Source: Linum tenue
Lineage: Eukaryota > Streptophyta > Magnoliopsida > Malpighiales > Linaceae
Assembly: GCA_946122785.1 (NCBI GenBank)
Contig: CAMGYJ010000011.1
Span: 744,001-808,000, forward strand
Length of the DNA: 64,000 bases
Direction: 5' to 3'
Shown here: piece by piece, positions 11,225-23,972 of the stretch
Position numbering within the stretch: the stretch's first letter is position 1
How the letters are laid out: each line of letters opens with the position of its first letter
Program-made: the position numbers and the translations under genes
The notes under the pieces: generated by a model
Databases searched by the model: none
Seen by the model: only the letters and a program-made list of their open reading frames with translations
What the model was told of the DNA's origin: nothing

Positions 11225-12642
11225 ATTTGTTGAGGTTCTTTGTTATTCGGTGGAGATGAGAGAATGAGCTGAGAGTGAACGGTAAAGTGTTGGGTTTTCT
11301 TTGTTTAATACATTTTTGCAGTCCTTTCCTTTTTGTCGTAAAGCGATGCTCTGTTTTCTTCTTTTCCTCTGGCGTTCGGTCGGTAGAAAAACTAGTAGAA
11401 GAAAGTGAAAACTGCAGCCTCGGAGAGATTGTTTTAATAAACGTTTTAATAATATTTTAATTTTGAAAAAGACTGTTGGGTTACTGCGGGCCCAGCATTT
11501 CTTATTGTCACGCGGCCCACGGCCCACATATCACCTCGTTCAACGGCTCGAATTATGATATGATTATTTTTTTTGGTCGAAATGATTTTATTTTATTAAT
11601 CATATAGGTTTTAACATTTTTCATGCCTTGTTTGAGAAGAGGGGAAAAATAAATCTGAAGGGAGAATCCCAGCGACGGGACAGAGACCGTTGGGTAGGAA
11701 ATGGACGAGGAGGCAGAACTGCTGCGGTTGCAAAGAGACTGCAGCAGAGCAGAAGGCGTTGTAGCTTTCAGATATGAAACCAGCAAAATCATCATAGTAG
11801 AGGAATCCTATGCCCAACAATTCACCCCCTCCAGTCCACCAACTTGTCACCATCATCCACAGCGTATATTTTACCTTTGCTCTTCTTCGTTTTCCCCTCC
11901 CTTTTTCTTGATCAATATCTTCTTCTTCCATTCCTGTCCGTCTCATGTTCCATTTTTAACAACCTCATGAGTGTGACTAGGAATGGGGTTTGGAAAACCA
12001 CTCAGAAACCAGTAAGGCAATGGTCAACCGATGGATGGTCCGTTCTGTTGTCTCGTTCTATTGTTATTTTTCCTTTTGTAATGATGAAGTCTTGTTGCAT
12101 TGGCGAACCTTTATTATTGGTGGAGTACTCGTGTTCCAACACCGATAGAGTAGTTTCGAAAACGATCGACCGTTTTCGATAAATTATAGTAACTTGCATG
12201 TCACCATAACAAAGTTAATAATATAATATTTCTGATCTAAGCGGTAATATAATTGATTAATTAATCAATACAATAATAGTACGTTAGTAATACGACTCAA
12301 AAGTCGAACCACGATACTTGAGTTACTCTAGTTTCAATTGTGAAAAATTGCAACTTTGATAACATGCCTGATTATTTTGGGGGATAATTAATAGCTAGTA
12401 TTACAATTGATTACAAGAGGTTTACAAATTTCCAGCAACAATCTCTAACATTAATCCTTTTTTTTTCTCCTCCTTCCGATCAAATATTAATCTCTTTGCT
12501 AGTTGCCCCTTGTTAATCAATCAATATATTTAACACCATTAATCTACATCTAATCAACAAAGCAATTAGTTACTTGAATTAATCATCTGCTTAGCTTGAT
12601 TAATGATGCTGCTCCTGTTGTTGGCTGACTAATTAATCTCAA
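11225..12642. other. Intergenic spacer upstream of patellin A
   Basis: Contains the patellin A promoter and 5' UTR (CT-rich near 11340-11380) and the 3' flank of the beta-galactosidase gene. Two short open frames on opposite strands around 11610-11950 match no protein family I recognise and have no good context. The rest is AT-rich. Confidence 0.45.
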
Positions 12643-15600
12643 TTATGTGCATTCTGCAACAACCAGCAAGGACTTTGGGGTATGTGGGCAAGGATCATCA
12701 TTGAACTGCTCATTTGAAACCAAAGTCCAACATCTCTCCTTCCCCAAGCACTCCTACAAAACACATTTAAATCATCCCTTCAAATTGAAGCAACATCCTT
12801 AAAATTAAAGAAAGCATATACATGATCATTTTTAATACAAAAACCATTGGCAAGTAAAATTACTTCATATATGTTACACTCATAATAGGTAACGTGTCTC
12901 CGACCACTTTTATAGTCGATGAGTACATCCGAGGGTTACCGCGAATAAGTAATGGTTTCTAATATATCAAGGCTTGACAGATAAGTCTCTAGATAAAAAG
13001 AGCACAAAGAATTTGGATGAAATTGATTATTAACTGTTCAGAATCTATCACTCATTCGGCGAATTATGAATCGAAATACCCAACTAAATACCTTCGTTGT
13101 AAAATATCCCTTTTCAAATGCATTGATCACAAATTCTTCAATTTAGCGTACACAGTGGCGGAGGGAGGTAAGGAGGAGAGGGGTCCTAGGACCCCACTTG
13201 GCAAATAATTGGGCAACAAAACCCTTTAAATACATAGGTTTTAGTACGATAATTTAAGTTTAGGATCACATACTTTCAACGATGTTAGCTAACCAAGGAC
13301 CCCGGTTAACTCAAACTTCATTAGGTATACAAGCATTAGTGTTAGTAAATTTTAAGGACCCCAGTGGACTCGATGTCTGGCTATGCCACTGAGCGTACAA
13401 CCTATGCCAACCATAAAAGACAATGCTTCCACGCAATTAAAGAGAGCCAACAAAGCTAGCTAGTGAATATGGACATGTTTAAACGGTTCGAGAGCCAATT
13501 AGTTCCAATAGCTCTCGCGTTATTGAGAGGGATTCAATTATGTATCATATACTGTTGGGCATGTGACTCGGACCTAGCCGCGCCAGAGGAGCGCACTGAC
13601 ACTACCCCAGAGGCCGCCAAACCCGTTAAGACGCGATGCGACCGAAGACCTCGAGCGCGACACCTCGGCTCGGCGCGAAGACCTTGAGCGCAGAGACCTC
13701 GAGCGCGGCACAGGCTACGCCCACGTGGAAAGATCAAAGCGTTGACCAAACCAAAGAGCCGCAGAAAGCGTCATCACGCCTCCCGAAGGGTAGTCACATC
13801 AGGGGACTAGACACAGTCATAGACAAGCCTCTGACATGTCCTAGGTAGAAGCATGGCCTAAATCCCGGACATGTCAGTGGTCATGTCATTGTCCCATCAT
13901 GTAACTCAACCACTCACCCACTACCATGTAGCCTATAAATATGGCATTTACTCCGGTGGGTGAGGGGGATCGCATTTTTTGGGCAGACTCTATCTCTACA
14001 ATCATCAACTTCTCTCTCTAAGACTCTGTTCTCTCAACCTTGTTCTTCCCTATCTTCGTTTCTTCATTTCATAATCCATTCCCATTGCTTACTCTCCTTG
14101 ACCCTCATTCTCCCCCGAACCTCACTCCTACACTCAGTTAGGTTCAAACAAATACCATCTTACGAACGCAACTAAAAGGGTAAAGTATAGAAAGAAGAAT
14201 AACGTACCTTTTCAAGCGTAGCCATCGAGTTCTTCGAGTGACAAGCCCCTTCCAAGTACTCCGACGACACCTTCTCACCGCTACAACTCCCCATCGGAGT
14301 CCCATAACTTGCAAAAGCGATCTTGGAGATTCTGGTCTTCTTAGGGCACTTGAGCTTCATCAAACGACCGGTCGTATTAGTACGTCGACTTTTGTCAGAA
14401 GGCACGCGATCAAGAGAGCCGACGCCGGCGGCCACATGGGTGCAGAGTTGGGAGAAAGAGGTCGGCGTTGCTGTGTCCAATGAAACGTTCAGCGGGTTCC
14501 CGCCTTCTTCCTCAAGTACCACTAAGAGGTTCCCGCTAGGTTTGATCCAAGATCTCGGCACATGATACCTTGACGTGGAGGAAAACAAAGAAAGAAAGAG
14601 GAAATTGAGGTGTTTGGTTAGTTGTGAGATATATCATATATATGCTGTATGCATGCATGATGGAAATTCGTCGTAATTTTGGTTCAATTGTTATGGTTTT
14701 TATGAGTATTTTGTCCGACGCAAATGAATTCGTCGTAATTTTGGTTCAATTGTTATGGTTTTTATGAGTATTTTGTCCGACGCAAATGAACCCAAATGCA
14801 CTTTTAGTAATTTTTTGAACTTGAGTTGGGTTTAAATCGGATCTAATTTGAGTCGGACCCAAATGAGTCTATTTAGGTCGAGATGATTATATACACAAAA
14901 GACAGTATCGACAGTCTCGTTAATTGTCTTTTAACCCGATTACACTTTTCAATGTTTGTGTTTCCACCTTTCTGTTTGTTCCCTAACAAAAAAAATGAGG
15001 CAGATACATATTGCATTTGAACCAAATATTCATTTTTATTTCGGGGTATCCAATGATACGGATAAAATTTAAAACCAAAACTAAAAAGTTGGGTATGAGT
15101 CTGCCCAAAACTAAAATTACTCAAACCTGATTCGATTCATAATAAGTTGGGTTTGGAAATACCCAAATGTTGGGTCCTTTTTGCCATCAAATCTAGAATG
15201 GTTGGCATGAAGTGCTTCATTTTGTAGTAGCTATTAATTGTAGCCTACAAATGTTCTAAAAACACATTTGAGTTTCAAGGTTGCTGATAAATTCGTTATT
15301 GAACTTTAATTTTTAACAAAATTGTTAATGATCTTAATGAGATTTAGGGGGAAATGCATACCATGTTTGTGATGAACCTTTTGGGGTGTGATAAGAGGCC
15401 CAAAATCTGCCTATACTTTGGCCATTAACCCAAGCCTCACCCTTCCCCATGGAACCCAAGTTCAAAGCAATTGGGGCATCTTCCAATGGTGCATCAAAAA
15501 CAGTCTGCAACATGTAACAAAATCAGGCTAATTAACCATTCCAGCTAACTAATAACCCATTAATTAATATATGGTAATTTGAATTTGTGATTAATATATA

Positions 15601-18600
15601 TAAATGAATTCTACCTTGTACCAAGTGATTGGATTGAATCCATTGGAAAAGCTTCTCCACTGAACCTGCCCTGCTCCTTGCTCAGTAAATACTTGTAATT
15701 TCTCCCCCACCATTCCTACCTGATATCCCCAAGGATGCTTTCTGAAATCATGTACGACGTTGTTTTGATCTTGAATCACAACTTTGATTGGTCCAGCTGC
15801 CTTCTTCTCTAGAAATGCTCCCGAGTCCTAAAAACAATTGAGGGTAGATATTATTTTGCATTTCTTCATTAAATATCTTCATTTGTTTGGTATGTAATTG
15901 AATTGAATTGAATTGAATTGGTTTGATGATGAATTGATATAATACTTGTAATCCAACTGTGACGCTGAGCAAAGAGACATTGGTAGTTCCAGCATTATTA
16001 GCACCCTGAGGAAGTTGAGCTACGAGGTTGAACCCTGGCTTCTCATGACTCCCATGAGCAGATCCTGCCCAATTATTCGATTCAATTAAAACATTCATAT
16101 CGCTTTAACATCGTCAATCAGGTATAGGTACAAAATATCGTATCGACGTACGACATATATGAGAATCGTAACTCTTGACACTACGAAAAAAAAAATCGAG
16201 AGAGGACAAAGGTATCCCGGGCCATACCTACGCGTTGACCGTTGACGAACACATGCAAAGCATGGCCTAAGGAGGTCACGTTGAGTAAACCTCCATTACT
16301 AATGCGTTGATTATCATACCTGCAGTTGTGGTCAACAAGTAATTACACGTCATGATCAACATTAATTAATTCCTTATCTTAAGCATGATTAAGATAGAGA
16401 TAATTATGAATTAAACTTAATTGCTGTGTCTATGACGCTACGTCTAATATCATTAGTACAATTAAGTAACAGTAACGAGTACGTACCTAAACGTGTACCA
16501 AAGGTAATCAGAAGCATCTTTGGTCGTGGAAATGTGGTCAAGCAACTTCTGGGATCTAACCGACGTCGTATCATCGTAGCGAGGAACGGCTTCCTTGTAC
16601 TCTTCCCACAGCTCTGGTCTGTCGAAGATCTTGCTTCTGCTCATTGTTCTCGAGTTGGACTGAGCGCTGACCTGAACTCCATTATCCGTCGTCCATTAAC
16701 ATCAAAATTAAACAACATACATTTCGACTCAATTTAAGCGCTAATACTAGCTATTTAATCACTCAATTAGTACGAATTTAATACTAATGAAGTGGTTAAG
16801 ATTCATACACGACGACAAGACCTTACCGTGGCTGTATTGAAGACAACGTTCTTGCAGTCTGGCAGGATGCTGATTGACTTTGGTGGCAGGACATATGAGC
16901 CATTCTGAAACGTGACTGGAACAGGAGTCCCATGCTTCTCAGGGTTGACCAAGAAGGCCACAGCACATTGCCCTGTTCCCCCATCCTCGTAGTACACATA
17001 TGCCTACATCGTTATAAAACATAATTAGACCATATATAGTTACTATACAGGAAAGGACGTCGGGGTAGAAAATCCATAACGAAAAAATTCTATGAGATCT
17101 CGTGTTTGACCACCTCTTATACAAATCATATCACACCGGCCTGATATGATACGACCATATCAGGGGTGTGGTAAGACTCGAGTTTTATAGTCCTTGGATT
17201 TTGTACCGTGATTCGAACCTTATGATATGATCATATTAGGCATCTCTGTTAATGTTATCACGTACATCCAACAACTAAGATCGTTAGACAGGACGATATG
17301 ATCGAAGATGTTAGAACACACCGACGCTTATTCCTCATCAACAGATTAACTTAGCTGAAAAATTCAACCCCACAAACTAATCAACAATCAAGTGTTTACT
17401 ACTTTTATTATGTGTTTGGTAATTGTGACACTTTTATACTATAAGACTTGTGTTGCACAATCATTATAGGTGTTGATTAGTGTGTGCTAAAGGAAGTTTA
17501 GTAATAATTTTACCCATTGGTTTGGGCCTACTGGGAAGTTAACTTGCACTCCTGAAAGCAACGGGCCAGCCGACGACTTTACTGCTGCATGCAGCTCCTT
17601 CAGATGGCCCCATTTCGGTTGTCTCTCCATACCTAAAGTCAAACCCAACCGATTAATTAGATCAATAAAATTAAGGACAAGAATGAATTAGAAAACCAAT
17701 GAGTGCTTGGATTTAGGGATTTAGGTGATGCACATACCATACTCGTCGATGGGTGCTTGGTCGTAATAATTAGTTGTAACGAATGCGGATGCTGATCTTC
17801 CAAAGTTAGTTCCACCATGATACTGCATATACAAACCAACAACATTAAAGAGCAAGTACCAAAATTCATAAAAAAAAAATATGCATTCTTTTTTTTTTTG
17901 TCAAAATTAAGGTAGATTCCGATTATCGTGATAAGTGATACTATGTCAAAAAACAGTTGCTCCCAATAACTCGAGTTGTTGGGAGAGGTTCAATCGTGGA
18001 TCTTATACCACTCTCTAACACGCCCCCTCAAACGAAAGCCAACTTATGGGCTTGAAATTTGCACAGGCCCACCATACCATGTGCTTGAAAGACAACGGTT
18101 AATATTGGGGGTCGTGGAGATTCGAACACATGACCTTTCGGTTCTAGGCTCTGATACCATGTCAAAAACCAGTTGCTCCCAATAACTCGAGTTGTTGGGA
18201 GAGGTTCAATCGTGGATCTTATACCACTCTCTAACATACTACTCGGAAGAAAGACAGAAATTTGACCTATAGGATTAATATGTATTACCATGTAGTAATT
18301 TATGAAGCTTCCATTCTTTGCAAGGATGAAGAGCAAGGTGTGAAAGGCTATGTCTGTGGCGGATCTCACAACTGCATCCTCGCCGAAGGCCTGATAGCTG
18401 AGAATGAGAGATTAAGCCCAAGAAAATAAAGTTAATCACTTTGCTCACTCAAAATCTTTGCCATAATCACTTTATTTTCAACATTAGGATTGGCGATAAA
18501 ATAGATAATCACCGAGTTGTCCAGTTCTCCGTCCATATTGACGGCTTGTTCGGAGAATTGGGTCCAACGAACGTCTCCCCACATTTCTTCCCGTTGCATG

Positions 18601-20836
18601 AGTTTATCTACACATGCGAATCCACGCAAATGTGAATTAAATCGAATCAATGCTAAACAATCCTAATTGAAAAATGATCATTTCATTTTTTTTAATAATT
18701 GACCGATTTAATTTCGTGAAATTAAATACAATTTTTATACGATTCGTACATTTTCAGGAAAAAAAAGTATATAGATATCGAATATAATATTACCAAGGGT
18801 TCAGGAGCATCATCTTGTTTGCACATAACCCATGGCACGCCGGTGTTGAGACCCACAACCAACTCCGCGATCCATCGGAGATACGATTTACCCTCTTCCC
18901 CATACGCTTCTTCTACGTTACCATACTCGTTCTCAACCTATAAACCACAATCAAAAATAAAATAAACCATCGTGAAACACGAAATAATACGATGAATAAT
19001 TCGACGTCTTCGGAATTTAACAGTACCTGAGCTAATATTATGGGGCCACCCTGTGAGGCGAACAGATTCTGCGACTGCAACATGGTAACTATCTTGGTGG
19101 TGAAGTTCTGCATGTAAACCTGCGACCAAACTAATTGTAATGTGCATAGTAAGACTCGGACGTTATTTCTCGAAGGTACATATTACATTTTCCTCCTCGA
19201 ACTTTTACTCGAATAACAGGCCGGTACACTGATCGCCGCTGCAGCGCACATGGTTAACATGTCAAGTGGCAGTACACGTACCTTGTATGGGTCGTTGTTG
19301 GATCTGAAAACAATGCCTGGGATGTCACGTAGCCAGACTGGCAGCCCTCTGCAATGTCACACCAACACTTTCTTATTTTACACATTAGGTCCTAAAGATT
19401 CCCTTTCTTCTCCCCCCACCATATTTTTTTTATACTAATTTATGTTTTCATTTGGTTAGGAGTACAAAACAAGCAAGAATCATGTGCGGAAATTTGAAAA
19501 TAAAAATCTAGTGAAACGATAAAATATTGTAGTTTGGGTATGAAATGGTAGTTGGTTGAAGTATGAAGGAGTGAAATGTAGTTTACCCATAGGACCTCTC
19601 CGCCTCGATGAAGGGCCCAATTCTGAGGAAAACATAGAGGCCTTGGGCCTGGACCTCCTTTATGAACCCAACAACGTCACGGCCTCCATTGAAATCATAC
19701 TGCATAAATTCCCCCCCATAAGCAATTAAGCATCAAATTCGGGTATAACTATAGTATATACAACTTAAACGTGTTTAGTCATTCGAGTTTGAAATCTTCA
19801 ATTTTTTGGCTACTTCATCGTAAGTCAAAATAGGGTACCTCATAAAACTTAAAATGTGTATACTAATTCGATTTTCATTTGTTGTGTAATAGTAACATAC
19901 CTGACCAGATTGGAGTTCGTGAAGGTTCCAGAAAATATAGGTCGCGATAACGTCAATGCCTCCTTCCTTGGCTTTGCTGATCAATGACGGCCACATCTGA
20001 ATATGTAAAAATAGCTTTATTAGCAATATTATATATTTCACAGGATGGAACATTTTACGCGTATAAGAACTAATTGCACCTTCGTTTAACATTTTACGCG
20101 TATAAAAATTAATTGCACCTTCGTTTTAGACACTTGTTAGTTTTTTTTTATCCAAGTAACTTGACTTGAGTTTTAACTTTCTCCATTGAAACAAAAAAAA
20201 AAAATGTTGATTCTAGCTTGGGTATTAACAGCAAAATTGTCTATTACTCCTGTCTTTATTATTATATTTCGGTGTACATTCTCATTCCCAATTCAGTAAG
20301 TACTCTTAGTTGGAACTCCCTAATCCACAGATACTGAAAGTTGTATTTTTCCAATTAATTATTAAAAAAAAACTTCCTTGGTTTCTTCATTATATAACTA
20401 AATGCCAAATAGAGCATTCCTTCTCATTCCGGTGGATTACCAGTAGTACCAAAAGAAAAACAAAAAACTCTCATAAATATAACCAAAAATTATATTACTT
20501 TCTGCACCTCTAATAAAACTTGTATTACTTCCTGCGTCTCTGATATCATACGAAGAACTAGTTCATTCACAAAAATTTCATCCTTTTAGAGATACTTAAG
20601 AACGAATTTCATATTCTGAAAAGAATGCAGGTTAATCTTTGTGATACACGTACCTCGGGAGTACTTCTTGGATAATGAATGGAGCCGGAGAACAACATCT
20701 TCCGCTGGCCGCCGATCATCAAAGACCTGCCGTCGTACGTCACCTCTCCGCCGGCCGCCGCCGCCGATGCAGCAGCAGCCACCATCAGCAAGGCTACCAC
20801 CAAATTAACAAGTAGTCTAACTACAGTGACCATCAT
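12643..20836 (-). CDS. Beta-galactosidase, GH35 with SUEL lectin tail, BGAL16-like
   Basis: Eighteen exons join in frame to 834 aa: 20836-20654, 19996-19901, 19699-19587, 19348-19282, 19119-19027, 18937-18794, 18607-18513, 18397-18289, 17822-17738, 17632-17514, 17003-16827, 16671-16487, 16319-16228, 16064-15946, 15827-15615, 15504-15362, 14568-14208, 12753-12643. A signal peptide ([16 protein letters not shown]) leads into [13 protein letters not shown]. The GH35 signature [14 protein letters not shown] spans exons 5-6, with proton donor E188; the nucleophile is E259 in [27 protein letters not shown] and a C-terminal SUEL galactose-binding domain (FASYGTP to [14 protein letters not shown]) follow. 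Plant enzymes of this type act in the cell wall on galactan or arabinogalactan side chains. The central and C-terminal segments resemble Arabidopsis BGAL16 most, from memory. Two ATGs are adjacent; the first was used. Introns hold a TRIM, a hAT MITE and a probable solo LTR. Confidence 0.94.
13153..13391. mobile_element. hAT-type MITE in beta-galactosidase intron 17
   Basis: 239-bp element with ends CAGTGGCGGAGG and GGCTATGCCACTG, flanked by a perfect 8-bp duplication AGCGTACA (13145-13152 and 13392-13399). The 8-bp duplication and CAG...CTG ends fit the hAT superfamily. No coding capacity. Confidence 0.85.
13553..14150. mobile_element. Probable solo LTR in beta-galactosidase intron 17
   Basis: Starts TGTTGGGCATGTG and is locally GC-rich with many CG dinucleotides, unlike the intron around it. 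It contains a TATA box (TATAAATA near 13934) followed by a CT-rich stretch, as in the R/U5 part of an LTR. It may end at TTCAAACA; the flanks TATAC and AATAC match at 4 of 5 bases. No internal retroelement domain is present. The right boundary is uncertain. Confidence 0.5.
14665..14790. repeat. Two-copy 62-bp tandem duplication in beta-galactosidase intron 16
   Basis: The block starting AATTCGTCGTAATTTTGG at 14665 repeats at 14727 with no visible differences over 62 bp. It suggests a recent local duplication within the intron. Confidence 0.85.
15896..15921. repeat. (GAATT)n microsatellite in beta-galactosidase intron 14
   Basis: About five copies of GAATT/TGAAT in tandem within the intron between exons 14 and 15. 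Confidence 0.8.
17944..18236 (-). mobile_element. TRIM/SMART miniature LTR retrotransposon in beta-galactosidase intron 8
   Basis: 293 bp in total. Two direct 77-bp LTRs (17944-18020 and 18160-18236) differ at one base and have TG...CA ends on the minus strand. Next to the 5' LTR on the minus strand is TGGTATCAGAGCC (18159-18147), the primer-binding site complementary to initiator tRNA-Met. A purine tract (TTTGAGGGGGCG) adjoins the other LTR. A perfect 5-bp duplication TACTA flanks the element (17939-17943 and 18237-18241). The 139-bp interior cannot encode gag or pol. The near-identical LTRs imply recent mobilisation by an autonomous partner elsewhere. It lies in the same orientation as the host gene. 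Confidence 0.93.
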
Positions 20837-22171
20837 ACTGATTATTATTATTATTATTAACAAGTACTCTAACCACGACTCAAGAAATCTGAGTCCCTGA
20901 AATTTTCTTGGCGAAGGGGGAAATGGGAAGGTGAAAGTGGTGAAGCTTGTGAGGGGCAGTTCATTTATAGCTGGACGAGACGATCCATGGAATTAAATTT
21001 AAGTTAATAATGATAGTTATTATATTAGTATTTTTCTTGAGTGTCATATTCGATGGAATTGAAGTAATTAGCAAAAGGCGCCAAGAAATGGCACCGCAGA
21101 GGCTGCACAATGCTACATTTTAATATAAGGGAGTAGTGTATAAAACTGTGGACAGTTGGGGTTATTGGTGGACGTGGATCTAGCGATGGGGAAATTGGAA
21201 GTTACACTGATCACTAATGGAGATTAATTGGTTAATAATAGATTAATTAATATTGAGTGATGATTAAGGAATTAAGAGTCATTAATGAGCTAAGTGATTA
21301 AGAGGACCAAAACGGAAGCAAAACTGTAAAGTACATGTTGGAACTGGCGATTTTAAGATCTCGAAAAGTTTGCCTCTCCAACAAGCTAGGCTATGTGTTT
21401 TTTACCCGTAAATGTGTTACTATGCGATTGTTTGGTGTAAATGTATGCATTTATTTGGTGGGATTGTTTGGTAACAAAATAAAGTACATCAAGAATTGTA
21501 AAACCGTACGCGAAAAGTCAGTGATAAGAAATTTTGTGCTGAAATTGTGATGTTGATTGTATTTCAACCGTATTCATATAGCTAAAACTGCAAGTATTGC
21601 CATCACACTTATAAAGAAAACCGTTTGTATTGCATGGTTTTGTATATATTGAGGTAGATGCATGAGACGCACTTGCGTAGAATACATATGTCCAAAAATA
21701 CTTCCTAGCTCTTACCTTTACCAAATTGAATTTGCTTTATTTTTATGTGCCCTAAAATCATCGAGTCGTTTCAGTATTTATAAGATATAAGAAAAATGGT
21801 TGATTGTATTATCTCCATTGCACTCGTATAAATCTATGTTAGATTTAGTGGTGCATTGTTTAACACGATATGATATCTTCTTAATTTTGCCTCATTCTTA
21901 GTGAAGTCACTTTCGAGGAGGCCATATGAAGAATGAGCATAATCATCGGCATCATTGAACACACGAAATGAGACCTTTAGATTCAAAATCAGTGGTACTA
22001 TCATTGGATCAAGCTCTTATTCGCGGATCATTACAACGGTTTGTTAACGGGACAGAGTACATAAAACATTGTAGTTCCTTGAACTGAAATAATCATTCAT
22101 TAGACAAACTTTCTTCAATTGCAGTGACAAACCAACATTACTCTACTTTTGTTGTGCATCCTTCGTTTGCA
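20837..22171. other. Intergenic spacer, beta-galactosidase promoter to F-box pseudogene 3' flank
   Basis: Left part is the 5' flank of the beta-galactosidase gene, with an ATT microsatellite at 20841-20858. Right part (from about 21580) is similar to 25510-25870, the 3' flank of the intact F-box copy, so it belongs to the tandem duplication. No gene seen. Confidence 0.5.
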
Positions 22172-23363
22172 CTAAGGAATCAAATGACATTCCCTCCTTC
22201 CTGCAAAGCGGGACAATGACATTGTAGGTGGAAGATAAGTTACCAACTCCAAATTATCACGCTCTTCCAATTTCGTCTTGATTTCCAGAACCCATTTCTC
22301 CGTCTCTAAATCAATCACCCGCAACTCGTTCTTCGAAATCTTCGAATTCATGGCGCACCCCGCGAACAGCTTGCCGTCCTTCCATAGCCCTGGAACCGCA
22401 GCCAAGTAATCGAATCAACAGGGAATCCCTCCACCTTGTACAACCTGACCCAAGAACATTTCCCTTCCGCCAGAGCAACGTAGCTCACCGCCGCCCACAC
22501 GTCCACAAACATCCCCTTCCCCACTTCAGTTCTGGAGGAAATTGCCACCAGGCACGACTCCTCTTTAACGATGTGAAACGAATGTCTCGCCGGTAAGAAA
22601 TTCGCGACCGGCACGGGCATCGACAATCGCAGCTCCGCGAACGCTTCCTTGCTCATGTCGAAGGTGAAAAGGCCGAGAAAATTGCGGCAGTAGTCCGGCG
22701 AAATCCAGTGACACCTACAGCCGCCGAGAGACGACTGGAGGACAGCGTCCAATTCGCGACCTTTTGTGTCTACCACGGCCCTGAATTTCCCTGTACGAGT
22801 TTAGACACAGGCTGTACACCAGAAACAGAGTGCCCCGACTCGATGCCAATTTACGGGGATTGTGTTTCCGGGAGGGGAACGAGATGAGTACCTTTATAAT
22901 CGTTCCTTATCGGGTCGAACCCAAATCCGATCGGCGAAACGAATCGGAGGTGGCCGCCGAGGGGAGGGGGAATCGAGGGCAGAGTGTGGGTTTCTGAGCT
23001 CGTCGGATCCCAGAGGACGATTTTGCCCTCGATGCTGCCGTCGCCGAGGCAGACGATCCCGCCGGCGCAGCCCGCGACGAACGCGTCGGCGGGCAGCGCG
23101 CCGGAGGAGAGGATGCTGAGGTCGACGGAGGAGCGGACGGTGTACGAGGCGGAGTGGGCGATCAGGAACCTGGCCGCGGACGGAGGCGGCGACGTGATGG
23201 ATTTTTTGATGATTTCGGGGTCGGAAATGATGCGCCACTACGATTTGCTGACGCAGCGGCATCTGCAGGCGGCGGAGGGTGTCGGGAGCCTGGACAGGAT
23301 TTGGGTCGTCAGTTCCACCGACAACCCGTCGAATTGCCTTCTTTTACCGTCGCCGGTGGGCAT
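22172..23363 (-). pseudogene. F-box/FBA protein pseudogene, tandem copy of the gene at 25.9-27.1 kb
   Basis: Reads like the intact neighbour from ATG at 23363 (MPTGDGKRRQFDG) but is broken. Codon TGG of the neighbour's F-box (SRSWRRIL) is TAG here, a stop about 44 codons in. The frame shifts in the 22750-22870 region. A single-base loss near 22390 (neighbour WLRFPRLWKDG) shifts it again. The two surviving C-terminal segments still show the FBA-like sequence (ELDAVLQS; CRCHWISPDYC). The promoter and 3' flank are also duplicated. A shortened product from an internal start is possible but lacks the F-box. Confidence 0.85.
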
Positions 23364-23529
23364 CTTTGGAGATCGGGATGATCAGATCGTGTGCTTAGGT
23401 TTACGGTCAGCGGCGGCCGTGTTATTTATTTAAGTCGATAGCTTTATTAGTCTCTGATCAGCATGTATTTGGGCCGGCCCAGGCCCAAGACGAAATACAG
23501 TAGTAATTCCGTCGAAAATCGATTTTACG

Positions 23530-23576
23530 GTTAGGTCGACAAATAAGGTATTTTAGGACGACGAATAGCAATGCCC
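23530..23576. mobile_element. Orphan terminal repeat related to the element at 50.6-51.3 kb
   Basis: ATTTTAGGACGACGAATAG and then CAATGCCC match the right terminus of the MULE-type element at 50618-51307. No matching left end is visible nearby, so this is a truncated copy. The MITE that starts at 23586 inserted beside it. Confidence 0.5.
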
Positions 23577-23585
23577 ATTTCAATA

Positions 23586-23972
23586 GGGTAAATGTCACAT
23601 TTAGTCACTGAGATTACTAAATTGTGTCATGTTTAGTCACTAGAAAAATTTAATATCAGTTTTGGCCACTCGAATTACTGAAACATGTCACATTTAGTCA
23701 TTATCCCGTTAGCCTCCATCCATCTCCGGTCACTCGAATTACTGAAACATGTCACATTTAGTCACTCGAATTACTGAAACAGGTTACATTTAGTCACTCT
23801 CCCGTTAGCCCCCATCCAACTTTATTAATGGAGTTGGACGAAAACTAACGGGAGACTGACTAAATGTAACATTTTTCAGTAATTCGAGTGACCACAATTG
23901 ATATTAAATTTTTCGAGCGACTAAACATGACACGATTTAGTAATCTCAGTGATCAAATGTGACATTTACCCA
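23586..23972. mobile_element. MULE-type MITE with long inverted repeats
   Basis: 387 bp. Left arm GGGTAAATGTCACATTTAG and right arm ending CAAATGTGACATTTACCC are inverted copies that stay similar for over 100 bp each. A perfect 9-bp duplication ATTTCAATA flanks it (23577-23585 and 23973-23981). The arms contain repeated GTCACTCGAATTACTGAAAC units. The 9-bp duplication and long arms fit Mutator-like elements. Non-coding. Confidence 0.85.

Noticed and set aside
18147..18159. tRNA gene fragment suggested by TGGTATCAGAGCC
   Set aside because: It is the primer-binding site of the TRIM; no cloverleaf can be formed around it.
22172..22776. Separate short F-box-associated gene
   Set aside because: The two frames are the 3' remains of the pseudogene, as shown by alignment to the intact neighbour.
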